Both the position numbers and the translations under genes were made by a program. The notes beneath the pieces were generated by a model that was given only the letters and a program-made list of their open reading frames with translations, did no database searches and was not told the DNA's origin. Of a DNA stretch of 64,000 bases, positions 51,283-60,846 are shown piece after piece (the first letter of the stretch is position 1; the number at the start of each line of letters is the position of its first letter). The DNA comes from Caryophanales bacterium UBA5026 (lineage in GTDB: Bacteria; Bacillota_I; Bacilli_A; RF39; UBA660). The stretch is taken from NCBI GenBank assembly GCA_002416285.1, contig DICM01000035.1, positions 7,659 to 71,658 of the forward strand, written 5' to 3'.

Positions 51283-53355
51283 ATGGCTCGTGAATATAGT
51301 TTAGAAAACACCCGTAACTTGGGAATCATGGCACATATTGATGCTGGAAAAACGACTTGTACCGAACGTATTTTATACCATACCGGAAAAATCCATAAAA
51401 TTGGAGAAACTCATGATGGAGCTGCTCAAATGGACTGGATGGCACAAGAGCAAGAACGTGGTATCACGATTACCTCAGCAGCTACGACGGCTTTCTGGAA
51501 GGGTCATAGATTTAATATCATCGATACTCCAGGCCACGTAGACTTTACTGTTGAAGTATCAAGATCACTACGTGTTCTAGATGGTGCAATCGCACTATTA
51601 GATGCCCAAGCAGGTGTAGAACCACAAACGGAAACAGTTTGGCGTCAAGCTACTGAATTTAAAGTACCTCGCATGATCTTCTGTAATAAGATGGATAAAA
51701 TGGGAGCTAGCTTTGAATTTAGTTTAAAGACCATTAAAGATCGTTTGGGTGTAAATGCAAAACCAATTGAATGGCCAATTGGTTCAGAAAATGAGTTCGA
51801 TGGAGTAATTGATTTAGTAACTCGTACAGCTTACCATTATGATGGTAAACCGGAAGAAAATTCTACTACAATTGATATTCCAGCAGAACTAGTTGATATC
51901 GTTGAAGAAAAACGTAACGATTTAATCGAAGCAGTTGTTGAATTTGACGATGAAATTATGGAAAAATATCTCGGTGGAGAAGAACTTACTATCGAAGAAA
52001 TCAAAAAATGTATTCGAAAAGGAACTCTTGCAGTTGAATTCTTCCCAGTACTTTGTGGTACTGCGCTTGGAAACAAAGGCGTTAAATTACTTCTTGATGC
52101 TGCAGTAGATTATCTACCATCACCAATTGATATTGAATCAATTAAAGGTGTTGATCTAGATGGAAATGAAATCGAAAGACATCCAGCTGATTCTGAACCA
52201 TTTAGTGCATTAGCATTCAAGGTTATGACAGATCCTTTCGTTGGTAAATTAACATTCTTCCGTGTTTATTCAGGACACTTATCAAGTGGTTCATATGTAT
52301 TAAATGCGACGAAAGATACCAAAGAAAGAGTTGGACGTATTCTACAAATGCATGCAAATCATCGTAGTGAAATTACTGATGTTTATGCAGGAGATATCGC
52401 TGCTGCAGTAGGTTTAAAAAATACTACAACAGGAGATACACTTTGCGATGAGAAAAAAGCATGTATTCTAGAATCAATGGAATTCCCAGAACCAGTTATC
52501 GAGCTTGCTGTTGAACCAAAATCAAAAGCAGATCAAGATAAAATGGGTATTGCTTTACAAAAACTTGCAGAAGAGGATCCAACTTTCCGTGCAAGTACAA
52601 ACCGTGAAACAGGGCAAACGATTATCGCTGGTATGGGTGAGCTTCACCTTGATATCATCGTTGACCGTATGAAACGTGAATTCGGTGTTGAAGCAAATAT
52701 TGGTAAACCACAAGTATCTTACCGTGAAACACTTACACAAGCTGCTGAGTGTGAAGGTAAGTACATTAAACAATCTGGTGGACGTGGACAATATGGTCAC
52801 GTTTGGGTTAAATTCGAACCAAATCCAGATAAAGGATATGAATTCGTTGACGCAGTTGTTGGTGGAGTTGTTCCTCGTGAATATATTCCAGTAACAGATA
52901 AAGGAATCCAAGAAGCCCTAAAAACAGGTATTCTTGCAGGATTTCCAATGGTTGACGTTAAAGCAACTTTATTTGATGGTTCTTACCATGATGTCGATTC
53001 ATCAGAAATGGCTTTCAAAATTGCTGCTAGTATGGCACTTAAAGAAGCTAAAAATAAATGTAAACCAGTACTTCTTGAGCCAATCATGAAAGTACAAGTA
53101 GTTGTTCCAGATGAATATCTTGGAAACGTAATGGGAGATATTACTTCACGTCGTGGACGTCCACTAGGACAGGAATCACGTGGGAACGCTTTAGCAATTG
53201 ATGCGATGGTACCACTTGCTGAAATGTTTGGATATGCAACTTCACTTCGTTCAAATACACAAGGTAGAGGAACCTTTACAATGGTATTCGATCACTATGA
53301 AGAAGTTCCAAGAAATATCTCTGAAGACATCATTAAACAAAATGGTGCAAATTAA
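51283..53355 (+). CDS. fusA: Elongation factor G
   Basis: 690 residues. GTPase motifs: AHIDAGKTT, RGITITSAATT, DTPGHVDFT and CNKMDKMG. Domains IV and V include QYGHVWVKFEP and TSRRGRPLG. It moves tRNA and mRNA on the ribosome after peptide transfer. Same operon as rpsG. A hairpin and a likely tuf promoter follow. Confidence 0.99.
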   Translation: MAREYSLENTRNLGIMAHIDAGKTTCTERILYHTGKIHKIGETHDGAAQMDWMAQEQERGITITSAATTAFWKGHRFNIIDTPGHVDFTVEVSRSLRVLDGAIALLDAQAGVEPQTETVWRQATEFKVPRMIFCNKMDKMGASFEFSLKTIKDRLGVNAKPIEWPIGSENEFDGVIDLVTRTAYHYDGKPEENSTTIDIPAELVDIVEEKRNDLIEAVVEFDDEIMEKYLGGEELTIEEIKKCIRKGTLAVEFFPVLCGTALGNKGVKLLLDAAVDYLPSPIDIESIKGVDLDGNEIERHPADSEPFSALAFKVMTDPFVGKLTFFRVYSGHLSSGSYVLNATKDTKERVGRILQMHANHRSEITDVYAGDIAAAVGLKNTTTGDTLCDEKKACILESMEFPEPVIELAVEPKSKADQDKMGIALQKLAEEDPTFRASTNRETGQTIIAGMGELHLDIIVDRMKREFGVEANIGKPQVSYRETLTQAAECEGKYIKQSGGRGQYGHVWVKFEPNPDKGYEFVDAVVGGVVPREYIPVTDKGIQEALKTGILAGFPMVDVKATLFDGSYHDVDSSEMAFKIAASMALKEAKNKCKPVLLEPIMKVQVVVPDEYLGNVMGDITSRRGRPLGQESRGNALAIDAMVPLAEMFGYATSLRSNTQGRGTFTMVFDHYEEVPRNISEDIIKQNGAN

Positions 53356-53378
53356 TTATTGAAAACGAGGGAAAGTAC

Positions 53379-53407
53379 TTGATATTTTCCCCTAGTTTCG
53401 ATAAAAT
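53379..53407 (+). promoter_or_regulatory. Internal promoter of tuf
   Basis: TTGATA, 17-nt spacer, TAAAAT in the fusA-tuf gap, giving tuf a second source of transcript. The 85-base gap also has a hairpin (AGGGAAA with TTTCCCCT). Confidence 0.6.
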
Positions 53408-53440
53408 AGAATATGTAAGTAAATATAAGGAGGAAATATA

Positions 53441-54625
53441 ATGGCAAAACAAAAATTTGATCGTTCAAAACCACATGTTAACATTGGTACAATTGGACAT
53501 GTAGACCATGGTAAAACTACTTTAACAGCAGCTATTACTAATGTTCTATCAAAAAAAGGATTTGCAGAATTCGTAGATTATGCAAATATTGATAAAGCAC
53601 CGGAAGAAAGAGATCGTGGAATCACAATCAACACTTCTCACGTTGAATATCAAACAGAGAACAGACATTATGCTCACGTTGACTGTCCAGGGCATGCTGA
53701 CTACGTAAAAAACATGATTACAGGTGCAGCGCAAATGGATGGTGCAATCCTAGTTATTGCAGCAACTGATGGACCTATGGCTCAAACTCGTGAACATATC
53801 CTATTATCACGTCAAGTAGGAGTACCTCGTATGGTTGTATTCTTAAATAAATGTGATATGGTTGATGACGAAGAGTTATTAGACTTAGTTGAAATGGAAG
53901 TTCGTGAATTATTAAACGAATACGGATTTGAAGGAGACGACACTCCAGTTATTCGTGGTTCAGCTCTTAAAGCTCTTGAAGGAGATGCTAAATACGAACA
54001 AGCAATCCTTGATTTAATGGATGCTGTTGATAGCTGGATTCAAACCCCAACACGTGATACTGAAAAACCATTCTTAATGCCAATTGAAGACGTATTTACA
54101 ATTACAGGTCGTGGAACTGTTGTTACAGGACGTGTAGAACGTGGACAATTGAAATTAAATGATGAAGTTGAAATCGTTGGTCTTAAAGATACTAGAAAAA
54201 CTGTTGTTACAGGAATTGAAATGTTCCGTAAACAATTAGATTACGCTGAAGCAGGAGACAATGCCGGAGTTTTACTTCGTGGTATCTCTCGTGAAGATGT
54301 AGAACGTGGTCAAGTATTATCTAAACCAGGTTCAGTTACTCCTCACAAGAAATTCAAATGCCAAGTTTATGTATTAAGCAAAGAAGAAGGCGGACGTCAT
54401 ACTCCATTCTTCTCAAATTACAGACCACAATTCTATTTCCGTACAACAGATGTTACAGGAACTATTGAATTACCAGCTGGTGTTGAAATGGTTATGCCTG
54501 GAGACAATGTTGAAATGACAGTAGAATTAATTCATCCAATTGCACTTGAAAGCGGAACAAAGTTCTCAATTCGTGAAGGTGGACGTACAGTTGGTGCTGG
54601 AAACGTTTCTGAAATTATTGGATAA
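53441..54625 (+). CDS. tuf: Elongation factor Tu
   Basis: 394 residues. GTPase motifs GHVDHGKTT, RGITINTSHVEY, DCPGHADYVKNM and LNKCDMVDD. C-terminal domains include GRGTVVTGRVERG, HTPFFSNYRPQFYFRTTDVTG and REGGRTVGAGNV. It delivers aminoacyl-tRNA to the ribosome. Codon use is heavy in CGT and AAA-type optimal codons, as in highly expressed genes. Strong AAGGAGG. Confidence 0.99.
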   Translation: MAKQKFDRSKPHVNIGTIGHVDHGKTTLTAAITNVLSKKGFAEFVDYANIDKAPEERDRGITINTSHVEYQTENRHYAHVDCPGHADYVKNMITGAAQMDGAILVIAATDGPMAQTREHILLSRQVGVPRMVVFLNKCDMVDDEELLDLVEMEVRELLNEYGFEGDDTPVIRGSALKALEGDAKYEQAILDLMDAVDSWIQTPTRDTEKPFLMPIEDVFTITGRGTVVTGRVERGQLKLNDEVEIVGLKDTRKTVVTGIEMFRKQLDYAEAGDNAGVLLRGISREDVERGQVLSKPGSVTPHKKFKCQVYVLSKEEGGRHTPFFSNYRPQFYFRTTDVTGTIELPAGVEMVMPGDNVEMTVELIHPIALESGTKFSIREGGRTVGAGNVSEIIG

Positions 54626-54633
54626 TTAGCTAG

Positions 54634-54657
54634 AAAGCAAGGAAACTTGCTTTTTTT
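54634..54657 (+). terminator. Terminator after tuf
   Basis: AAAGCAAG-GAAA-CTTGCTTT with a GNRA tetraloop, then T residues. Confidence 0.92.
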
Positions 54658-54658
54658 C

Positions 54659-54687
54659 TTGCTTTTTTTTAATATTTTCGTTATAAT
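54659..54687 (+). promoter_or_regulatory. Promoter of the unknown pair
   Basis: TTGCTT, 17-nt spacer, TATAAT. It overlaps the tuf terminator tail. Confidence 0.55.
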
Positions 54688-54708
54688 AACGGCAAAAGAG
54701 GGGTATGT

Positions 54709-56157
54709 ATGACAGAGTTAGAGGAATTGATCGCTAAGAAAAAAATGGAGCAGCAGCGTAGTAAAACTACATTACAGGAATATTTTCATGAATTTCCAAT
54801 GGAAAATATTATCTATCTAGTGAAGCAGTTAGATGAGGAATCAACTTATTATTTCAAGCAATGTTGGGGAAATGATTTCTCTACTGAATATGTAGAACCA
54901 CAATTGTCGCAATATCAAAGAACAATTATTAATGATAGTCTAAAAATGATTTTAAATGCATTATATACTGCAAAAAGAACATCTTTGGAAGGTGCAGCGA
55001 AACAAATCAAGAACTCTCATCAAGCGAAGCAATATGGATTATGTAATCTGCTAAAAGTACCTATTATGGATTTGGCGCCAACTGTAGAAGAATACTTTCA
55101 AAAGCTGAATTGGAATGATAACTCAGCAGTATCTAATATTATTACATTGGTTTATGGATCCGGCATATATTATTCTGATCAATTTACTTATGATCGTTTA
55201 AACGAATCAGAAAAGGAACAATTTGAACTAGTGATAGCTGAACTAAAATCCGCATATGAAAATAGGAATAAAATTAGTACTAAAGATGAGAAGTTAACAA
55301 TTGTCATAGAAAACTCTCAACCAATCAAAGATATTAGAAGAAAATATTTTGAAATAGACTTTTTTCCGGATTTTACAGAACTTGAGAAGAAGGCCATTTT
55401 AGGGATTTTAAAACAAAAAAAAGAGAAATTATATTTGTTATGTTCTCATAATAAGGAATATATTGAAACAGAAGCTTTTGATAAATTACAATCGGCCGTA
55501 AAAGAGTTGAAACAAAACTTTATAGTTTCGGTTAAAAGAACACCTATTCTAAGTGAAGAAGATAAAAAAAACTTGTATGCTCTTTCAGTCAATGAATGGA
55601 GAGAATATTTTCCGGAAAACACAAGTGAATTGATTTTGCCTTCTATTTGTGATATTCAAAGTAGAGTAGGTCAAAAGGATAAAAACACTGGATTGATACC
55701 ATATACAATACGAACAGTTATCAATCGTGCTAAAGAGACGCGAGGAGTATTCCTATTAAATGATCAAAGAGAAGAATTATTAAGGAATATTCTTTCATAT
55801 GAAGATAATTCATTAGCTAGATATTATCATGAATATATTGCAAGTGGAAGAAAATTGCCAGATGTAAAATCAATTGCCATAAGAAAATTAAGAGAATGGG
55901 ATGAACGAATATATCAAAGACAACGTTCCTATAAGGATCTTATTAATGTTATAGTGAAACATCCACCTGTTTTAATTGGAGACTATAATGAATATATCGA
56001 TGATTTTAATCGAAATAGTCTTTATTATAATGGTTGTAAGCAAGAATTGGAACGATATCAACAAAATAAAAACCACTCTTGTTGTGGAATAGAAGCTTAT
56101 TGTTTGTTAAAATCGGCAGAAATAGCAAAAAGAAATTCATATCAAAAAAGAAAGTAA
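54709..56157 (+). CDS. Unknown 482-residue protein
   Basis: Not recognised. Helical and charged, with no signal or membrane segment. N-terminal acidic/basic helix (MTELEELIAKKKMEQQRSKTT), then NIIYLVKQLDEESTYYFKQCWGNDF. The middle and C-terminal parts contain repeats of the form ETRG-VFLLNDQREELLR and L-REWDERIYQRQRSYKDL. The similar segments SEKEQFELVIAELKSAY, LEKKAILGILKQKKEKLYL and REELLRNILSYED suggest repeated helical units. AGAGGGG precedes ATG 54709. Cotranscribed with 56170 (12 nt apart). Confidence 0.65.
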   Translation: MTELEELIAKKKMEQQRSKTTLQEYFHEFPMENIIYLVKQLDEESTYYFKQCWGNDFSTEYVEPQLSQYQRTIINDSLKMILNALYTAKRTSLEGAAKQIKNSHQAKQYGLCNLLKVPIMDLAPTVEEYFQKLNWNDNSAVSNIITLVYGSGIYYSDQFTYDRLNESEKEQFELVIAELKSAYENRNKISTKDEKLTIVIENSQPIKDIRRKYFEIDFFPDFTELEKKAILGILKQKKEKLYLLCSHNKEYIETEAFDKLQSAVKELKQNFIVSVKRTPILSEEDKKNLYALSVNEWREYFPENTSELILPSICDIQSRVGQKDKNTGLIPYTIRTVINRAKETRGVFLLNDQREELLRNILSYEDNSLARYYHEYIASGRKLPDVKSIAIRKLREWDERIYQRQRSYKDLINVIVKHPPVLIGDYNEYIDDFNRNSLYYNGCKQELERYQQNKNHSCCGIEAYCLLKSAEIAKRNSYQKRK

Positions 56158-56169
56158 AGAGGTAGTAGT

Positions 56170-56688
56170 ATGATGGAAGATGTAAAAATAACAACAATTA
56201 CAGGAAGAACAATAAATTGTGGTAAGCAAATGGAGCTTAGTGAAATTTTAAATGAGAAGAGCAAAAAAGTAATACCAGTATCAAATGGCAATACTAAAAT
56301 TGAAATTAAAGAATCAAAAAAATTTCAAAATTATAAGTTTAGTGAGCAATTTCCTGGAGTTTCAGATCATGATTTGAAAAAAATCGTCTTTGATTTTATG
56401 AAAAATTCAGATTCTTATAAGGTATTTGTACAGATTTTTGAGGAAGCACATGGGCAAAGTGTGATTACTAATCGAGTTGTGAATCAGAAAACAGTCCAGT
56501 CTCGTAGCTATAAAATGGGAGTTGATGCAGTGAAGGCAATTATTGCAAAACAAAAAGCAACAGGAATGCCACTTCCTATTTTATTATTAAGACTAAAGAA
56601 AAAGGAAGAATTAAAAAAACTCGAAAGATTACAAACACTAAATAAAAATATGGTATCTGAACCAAAACAATTTGTAAAAACAAAATAA
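56170..56688 (+). CDS. Unknown 172-residue protein
   Basis: Not recognised. No signal or membrane segment. It starts MMEDVKITTITGRTINCGKQMELSEIL, has FPGVSDHDLKKIVFDFMKNSDSYKVFVQIFEEAHG in the middle and ends in a Lys-rich helix. ATG 56170 and 56173 are both possible after GAGGTAG. Twelve bases after the 482-residue gene, so they probably act together. Convergent with the FemAB-like gene and shares its terminator. Confidence 0.6.
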   Translation: MMEDVKITTITGRTINCGKQMELSEILNEKSKKVIPVSNGNTKIEIKESKKFQNYKFSEQFPGVSDHDLKKIVFDFMKNSDSYKVFVQIFEEAHGQSVITNRVVNQKTVQSRSYKMGVDAVKAIIAKQKATGMPLPILLLRLKKKEELKKLERLQTLNKNMVSEPKQFVKTK

Positions 56689-56711
56689 AAACGTTAGATT
56701 CTAACGTTTTT
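56687..56711. terminator. Bidirectional terminator
   Basis: AAAAACGTTAG pairs with CTAACGTTTTT around ATT. Works for the plus gene at 56170 and the minus gene at 56710. Confidence 0.85.
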
Positions 56712-57963
56712 ATCTTTTTAAAATACTCCTCATTGGTCCGGCATTATTGTACATAAAGTAAAGTGTATTATTGGTTACTAACTCTAAATCACCAATATAT
56801 TCAAATACTTCCGCATGAAATCCAATTTTAAAATGATTCAATCCAAGATAAGGATTGTTTGCTTCTTTAAAATCTGTCATTCCACCTAAATTTAAGGTTT
56901 TATAACCACTTTTATTATAGCGTTCCATCAATTTCCAAATTAATAGGTGCTTTCCGTTTAACTGCTTATATTTTGAGTCATATCCATCCATCAAAATATA
57001 AGCCCTATCTCTCATTTTAATAACTAAAGTGGATGCTAGAACAATTCCATCAGGATAATCTCTAAGAAATCCGGTAGCTGTGATCAGCTGGGTTTTATAT
57101 TGACTTACATATTTATCCGCTTCTATTTTTTGATTAATTAGTTTTTGCTTACGCGATGGGTTTGCATTCATGATCTCTTCATTTAGATTTGCAATATTAG
57201 CTTCTTGTCGCGCATAAGCTTTTTGGGTCTCTGTTAAATATTGTTTCGTATCCAATTTTGCATAAAAGAAATCGACATGATCGTGTTTTGAAAATAAATC
57301 ATAGCAATTTTCAAAATAATCTAGCTCGCGAGGATATTTTCCTCTTGTTTGATCAGCGAGAATGCTAAGGTCTTCTCTAGTTCCTCGATAGATTTTAATA
57401 CCATTCCGCTCGGCACTTCGGACTTTGGTTCTGGTTTCTTTTCTCATATTATGAAAAAGCATATAATATGGTAAATCCAAATTAATAATTGCTTCAAAAC
57501 GAGGTTTTAAATTATCAAATAGTGGATGATATCCAAGATGCTTGTAATCTAATTTTTTTAAATTTTCAAAAATTATATCGTAGTAACCATTCTTTTTTTC
57601 ACTATTGTATTTAAAATCATAAACATTTCTTACAATAAGAGGACAGAGTTTTACAGCCATAATACTTCTTTTACCTAAAAACTTTTTTAAATAATCAGTG
57701 AATGTTTGTAGTAGATTATAATTGTTATAATCAATTAGAAAACCTCTCGGTGCATAAGCATACTTAAAATGTGAGAATTTTTCAACTAAAATTAATGATG
57801 CAGCAACGATCTGATTATTGTCATCGATTAGTCCTACTAACATACTATCAAAATTTTCGCGATTCATTAAAAAAGCATATTCTAAAGTTTGATAAACAGA
57901 AAAAGGTTGAAAAACACTGGTAAATTGGCTAAATTCTTGATTTGTTAATTCCCTTAATTCCAT
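56710..57963 (-). CDS. FemAB/MurM-like peptidyltransferase
   Basis: 417 residues. FemAB family: two GNAT-like halves and a long helical arm (about 230-290, KAYARQEANIANLNEEIM and EADKYVSQYKTQL) typical of FemA/MurM that cradles tRNA. Pieces include SVYQTLEYAFLMNRENFDSMLVG at the start and KHLLIWKLMERYNKSGYKTLNLGGMTDFKEANNPYLGLNHFKIGF at the end. These enzymes add amino acids from aminoacyl-tRNA to the peptidoglycan precursor cross-bridge. Which amino acid is unknown. Its promoter (TGATATAAT on minus) is just upstream; GGTGAA precedes the start. Confidence 0.88.
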   Translation of the reverse strand: MELRELTNQEFSQFTSVFQPFSVYQTLEYAFLMNRENFDSMLVGLIDDNNQIVAASLILVEKFSHFKYAYAPRGFLIDYNNYNLLQTFTDYLKKFLGKRSIMAVKLCPLIVRNVYDFKYNSEKKNGYYDIIFENLKKLDYKHLGYHPLFDNLKPRFEAIINLDLPYYMLFHNMRKETRTKVRSAERNGIKIYRGTREDLSILADQTRGKYPRELDYFENCYDLFSKHDHVDFFYAKLDTKQYLTETQKAYARQEANIANLNEEIMNANPSRKQKLINQKIEADKYVSQYKTQLITATGFLRDYPDGIVLASTLVIKMRDRAYILMDGYDSKYKQLNGKHLLIWKLMERYNKSGYKTLNLGGMTDFKEANNPYLGLNHFKIGFHAEVFEYIGDLELVTNNTLYFMYNNAGPMRSILKR

Positions 57964-58107
57964 TGTTTCACCTCAATAGTTATTATATCATGATATAATG
58001 ATAACATAGCCTAAAATACATAATTTAACGAAAATATTAATGAAAGAATAGAAATTGTTTTTAAAACAAATTATTGACATATATTGTTATGAATCATAAA
58101 AATGAAG

Positions 58108-58136
58108 TTAACAAAGCTAGATAATGATGATATAAT
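58108..58136 (+). promoter_or_regulatory. Promoter of murD-eno
   Basis: TTAACA, 17-nt spacer, TATAAT. It rules out the ATG at 58102 as start, because that codon lies upstream of the promoter. Confidence 0.75.
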
Positions 58137-58152
58137 TAGAAAGGGTGATCTT

Positions 58153-59478
58153 ATGTTTCAAAATTCAAAAATATTTATACTAGGAATGGCTAGAAGTGGC
58201 TATGAAGCCGCTAAGTTTTTAGCTACCCAAGGAAACCAAATTTTTGTTACAGACTTAAAAGATCAATCAGAAGATCAGAAAAAGGAGTTATTAGATTTGG
58301 GGGTGTCTTTTGAGGTATTGGAACACCCTGAAGACGTGCTTGATAAAAGCTACAGTTGCTTAATTAAAAATCCTGGAATTCGCAAAGACCATCCATGTGT
58401 TTTAAAGGCAAAAGAGTTAGGGATACCTGTGATTAATGAAATGGAAATGGCCTATCATTTTTTACCACAAGTAACCATTGTTGGAATCACTGGATCAAAT
58501 GGCAAAACAACAACGACAACTCTTCTTTATGAAATGATTAAACGTGATGGAAAGAGAGTACATTTAGGTGGGAACATTGGATATCCTCTATCAAGTTTAC
58601 TTGGTGAAATCGAAACAGGGGATATACTAGTATTAGAAATTTCTGATCATCAGTTAGTTGATTTTAAAGATTTTAAGACGAATATTAGTATTATGACAAA
58701 TCTGTCAGAAGTGCACTTAGATTTTCATGGTACTTATGATATTTATAAACAAGTAAAGAAGAAGATTTTTGAACATCATACTGATCAGGATCTAGCAATT
58801 ATCAATAGTGGAGATAGTGATGTCATCGATTTAACAAGTGATATTCCTTCTAAAAAAATTACCTTTTCAGCTTTGAAAGAAGCAGATATTTTTATTTCTG
58901 AAAATATGATCTGCTATCAAAATGAAAATGTAATTTCATTGGATGAAATTAAGTTAAAAGGAAATCATAATTATGAGAATTTTATGTGCGCTTGTGTAGT
59001 TGCCTTAAAACTAGGTGTTTCTATGGATTCTATTAAAGAAGTGGCACATAATTTTGGTGGGGTAGAACATCGATTAGAATACGTAAGAACAATCGATGGT
59101 GTAAGCTATTACAATGATTCAAAAGCAACAAATATTGAATCAACAATTATTGCAGTAAACTCTTTTAAAAATCCAATTCACTTAATTTTAGGTGGATTAG
59201 ATCGTGGGCATGCATTTGAACCACTCAATCCTTACCTAGGTCATGTAAAAGAAATCTATTGTTATGGTGAGACGAAAGATCGTATAGCTGATTGGGCAGA
59301 TACGAAAAAAATTCCAGTTCATGTTTTTGACACATTAAAAGAAGCGACTATATGTGCAAGTAATCAAGCTGAGAATGACGAGATCGTTTTACTTTCACCT
59401 GCTTGTGCATCTTGGGATCAATATCCAAGATTCGAAGATCGCGGCGATGAATTTAAAAACATAGTAAACAATATATAA
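58153..59478 (+). CDS. murD: UDP-N-acetylmuramoylalanine-D-glutamate ligase
   Basis: 441 residues. Adds D-Glu to UDP-MurNAc-Ala in peptidoglycan synthesis. Mur ligase ATP loop GITGSNGKTTTTTLL. Central domain with TNLSEVHLDFHGTYDIYKQVKKKIFEH, then the C-terminal HRLEYVRTIDGVSYYNDSKATNIEST. The N-terminal nucleotide-binding fold begins FILGMARSGYEAAKFL. Start ATG 58153 follows AAAGGGTGAT. The last base overlaps the start region of eno, so the genes are cotranscribed. Confidence 0.95.
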   Translation: MFQNSKIFILGMARSGYEAAKFLATQGNQIFVTDLKDQSEDQKKELLDLGVSFEVLEHPEDVLDKSYSCLIKNPGIRKDHPCVLKAKELGIPVINEMEMAYHFLPQVTIVGITGSNGKTTTTTLLYEMIKRDGKRVHLGGNIGYPLSSLLGEIETGDILVLEISDHQLVDFKDFKTNISIMTNLSEVHLDFHGTYDIYKQVKKKIFEHHTDQDLAIINSGDSDVIDLTSDIPSKKITFSALKEADIFISENMICYQNENVISLDEIKLKGNHNYENFMCACVVALKLGVSMDSIKEVAHNFGGVEHRLEYVRTIDGVSYYNDSKATNIESTIIAVNSFKNPIHLILGGLDRGHAFEPLNPYLGHVKEIYCYGETKDRIADWADTKKIPVHVFDTLKEATICASNQAENDEIVLLSPACASWDQYPRFEDRGDEFKNIVNNI

Positions 59479-59492
59479 TGGGAGATGAGATT

Positions 59493-60722
59493 ATGAAAAT
59501 TAGAGACGTTAAAGCAAGAGAAATATTAGATTCAAGAGGAAATCCAACAATCGAAGTAGATGTGTATTTAGAAGATGGATCTATGGGGCGTGCTGAGGTT
59601 CCAAGTGGAGCTTCAACTGGAGAAAGAGAAGCTCTAGAACTTCGTGATGGAGATAAATCACGTTATTTGGGAAAAGGGGTTTTAAAGGCAGTAGCGAATG
59701 TAAATGGGCCTCTTCGTGATTTAGTAGTGGGTATGGATGCTTATGATCAAAAAGCATTAGATTATGCTATGATTGAAGCAGATGGAACCGATACAAAATC
59801 AAAATTCGGAGCCAATGCCATTTTAGGTATTTCTATGGCTACTTTAAAAGCTGCTGCTAATTCAAAAGGATTACCATTATATCGTTATGTTGGAGAAGGA
59901 AAAACACTTCCAAGACCAATGATGAATATTATTAATGGTGGAGCACATGCTGACAATAAACTTGATTTTCAAGAGTTCATGATTCTGCCAGTTGCAGAAA
60001 CAGTAAAAGAACGCGTTCGTATTGGTTCTGAAGTATTCCATAATTTAAAGAAAGTATTAAATGAAAAAGGACTTGCTACTGGTGTTGGAGATGAAGGTGG
60101 ATTCGCACCAAATCTAGAAAGCAACAGCGAAGGTTTTGAACTTATTATGGAAGCTATCACAAGAGCTGGATATACTCCTGGTGTAGATGTTAATCTAGGA
60201 ATCGATGTAGCAGCAAGCGAATTCTACGATAATGGTAAATATGTTTTAGCTGGAGAGGGAAGAAGTCTATCAACAGCTGAACTAGTTGACTTTTATGAAG
60301 AATTAGTAAATAAATATCCAATTATTTCAATTGAAGATCCAGTAGATGAGAATGATTGGGAAGGATTCGCTCTTATTACAGAACGTTTAGGAGATAAGAT
60401 CCAACTAGTTGGTGATGATATATTTGTTACAAATAAAAAGTATCTTCAAAAGGGAATTGACCATAAAGCTGGTAATGCCATCTTAGTTAAAGTAAATCAA
60501 ATCGGAACAATTACAGAAACAATTGAGACGATTGAACTTGCTAAAGCGAATGGATACAAAACCGTTATTTCACATCGTAGTGGAGAAACAGAGGATACAA
60601 CAATTGCTGATTTAGCAGTAGGTCTTGATTTAGGACAAATTAAAACAGGATCTTTATCTAGAACCGATCGTGTTTGCAAATACAACCAATTAATGCGTAT
60701 TGAAGAAGAATTAGGAGAATAA
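59493..60722 (+). CDS. eno: Enolase
   Basis: 409 residues. It turns 2-phosphoglycerate into phosphoenolpyruvate. Pieces: KAREILDSRGNPTIEVDV, GASTGEREALELRDGD, MNIINGGAHADNKLDFQEFM, DEGGFAP, IEDPVDENDW, VGDDIFVTN, and the loop HRSGETEDTTIADLAVG and GQIKTGSLSRTDR. Slightly short at the C-terminus (family about 425-432). GGAGATGAG before ATG 59493 sets the start; an ATG at 59478 overlaps this site. Paired with murD. Confidence 0.98.
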   Translation: MKIRDVKAREILDSRGNPTIEVDVYLEDGSMGRAEVPSGASTGEREALELRDGDKSRYLGKGVLKAVANVNGPLRDLVVGMDAYDQKALDYAMIEADGTDTKSKFGANAILGISMATLKAAANSKGLPLYRYVGEGKTLPRPMMNIINGGAHADNKLDFQEFMILPVAETVKERVRIGSEVFHNLKKVLNEKGLATGVGDEGGFAPNLESNSEGFELIMEAITRAGYTPGVDVNLGIDVAASEFYDNGKYVLAGEGRSLSTAELVDFYEELVNKYPIISIEDPVDENDWEGFALITERLGDKIQLVGDDIFVTNKKYLQKGIDHKAGNAILVKVNQIGTITETIETIELAKANGYKTVISHRSGETEDTTIADLAVGLDLGQIKTGSLSRTDRVCKYNQLMRIEEELGE

Positions 60723-60735
60723 TTCTTCTTTTTTA
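60705..60735 (+). terminator. Terminator after eno
   Basis: GAAGAATTA pairs perfectly with TAATTCTTC around GGAGAA, then T. The stop lies in the right arm. Confidence 0.9.
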
Positions 60736-60740
60736 TATCC

Positions 60741-60814
60741 TTTACAAATGTTTTCACATAATTTTCACAAATATTTCACATAATTTTCACAAAACATTGT
60801 AAATCGAATATAAT
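60741..60814 (+). promoter_or_regulatory. Pho-box-like array and promoter
   Basis: TTCACA occurs at 60753, 60764, 60775 and 60786, exactly 11 bp apart, with TTTACA at 60741. The fourth copy stands at the -35 position: a 17-nt spacer leads to TATAAT at 60809-60814. Direct TT(A/C/T)ACA repeats at helical spacing that overlap -35 are the pattern of PhoP/PhoB-type response regulators. Confidence 0.6.
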
Positions 60815-60846
60815 TATGTTAAGATAATAGTAGAAAGAGTGAAAAT

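Noticed and set aside
51837..52076. Antisense open frames over fusA and many other core genes
   Set aside because: They are shadows of strong coding frames, without ribosome sites or family resemblance.
60741..60793. Short regular repeats resembling a mini CRISPR
   Set aside because: Period is 11 bp with 6-base units leading straight into a promoter; no spacers and no cas genes. Better read as regulator boxes.
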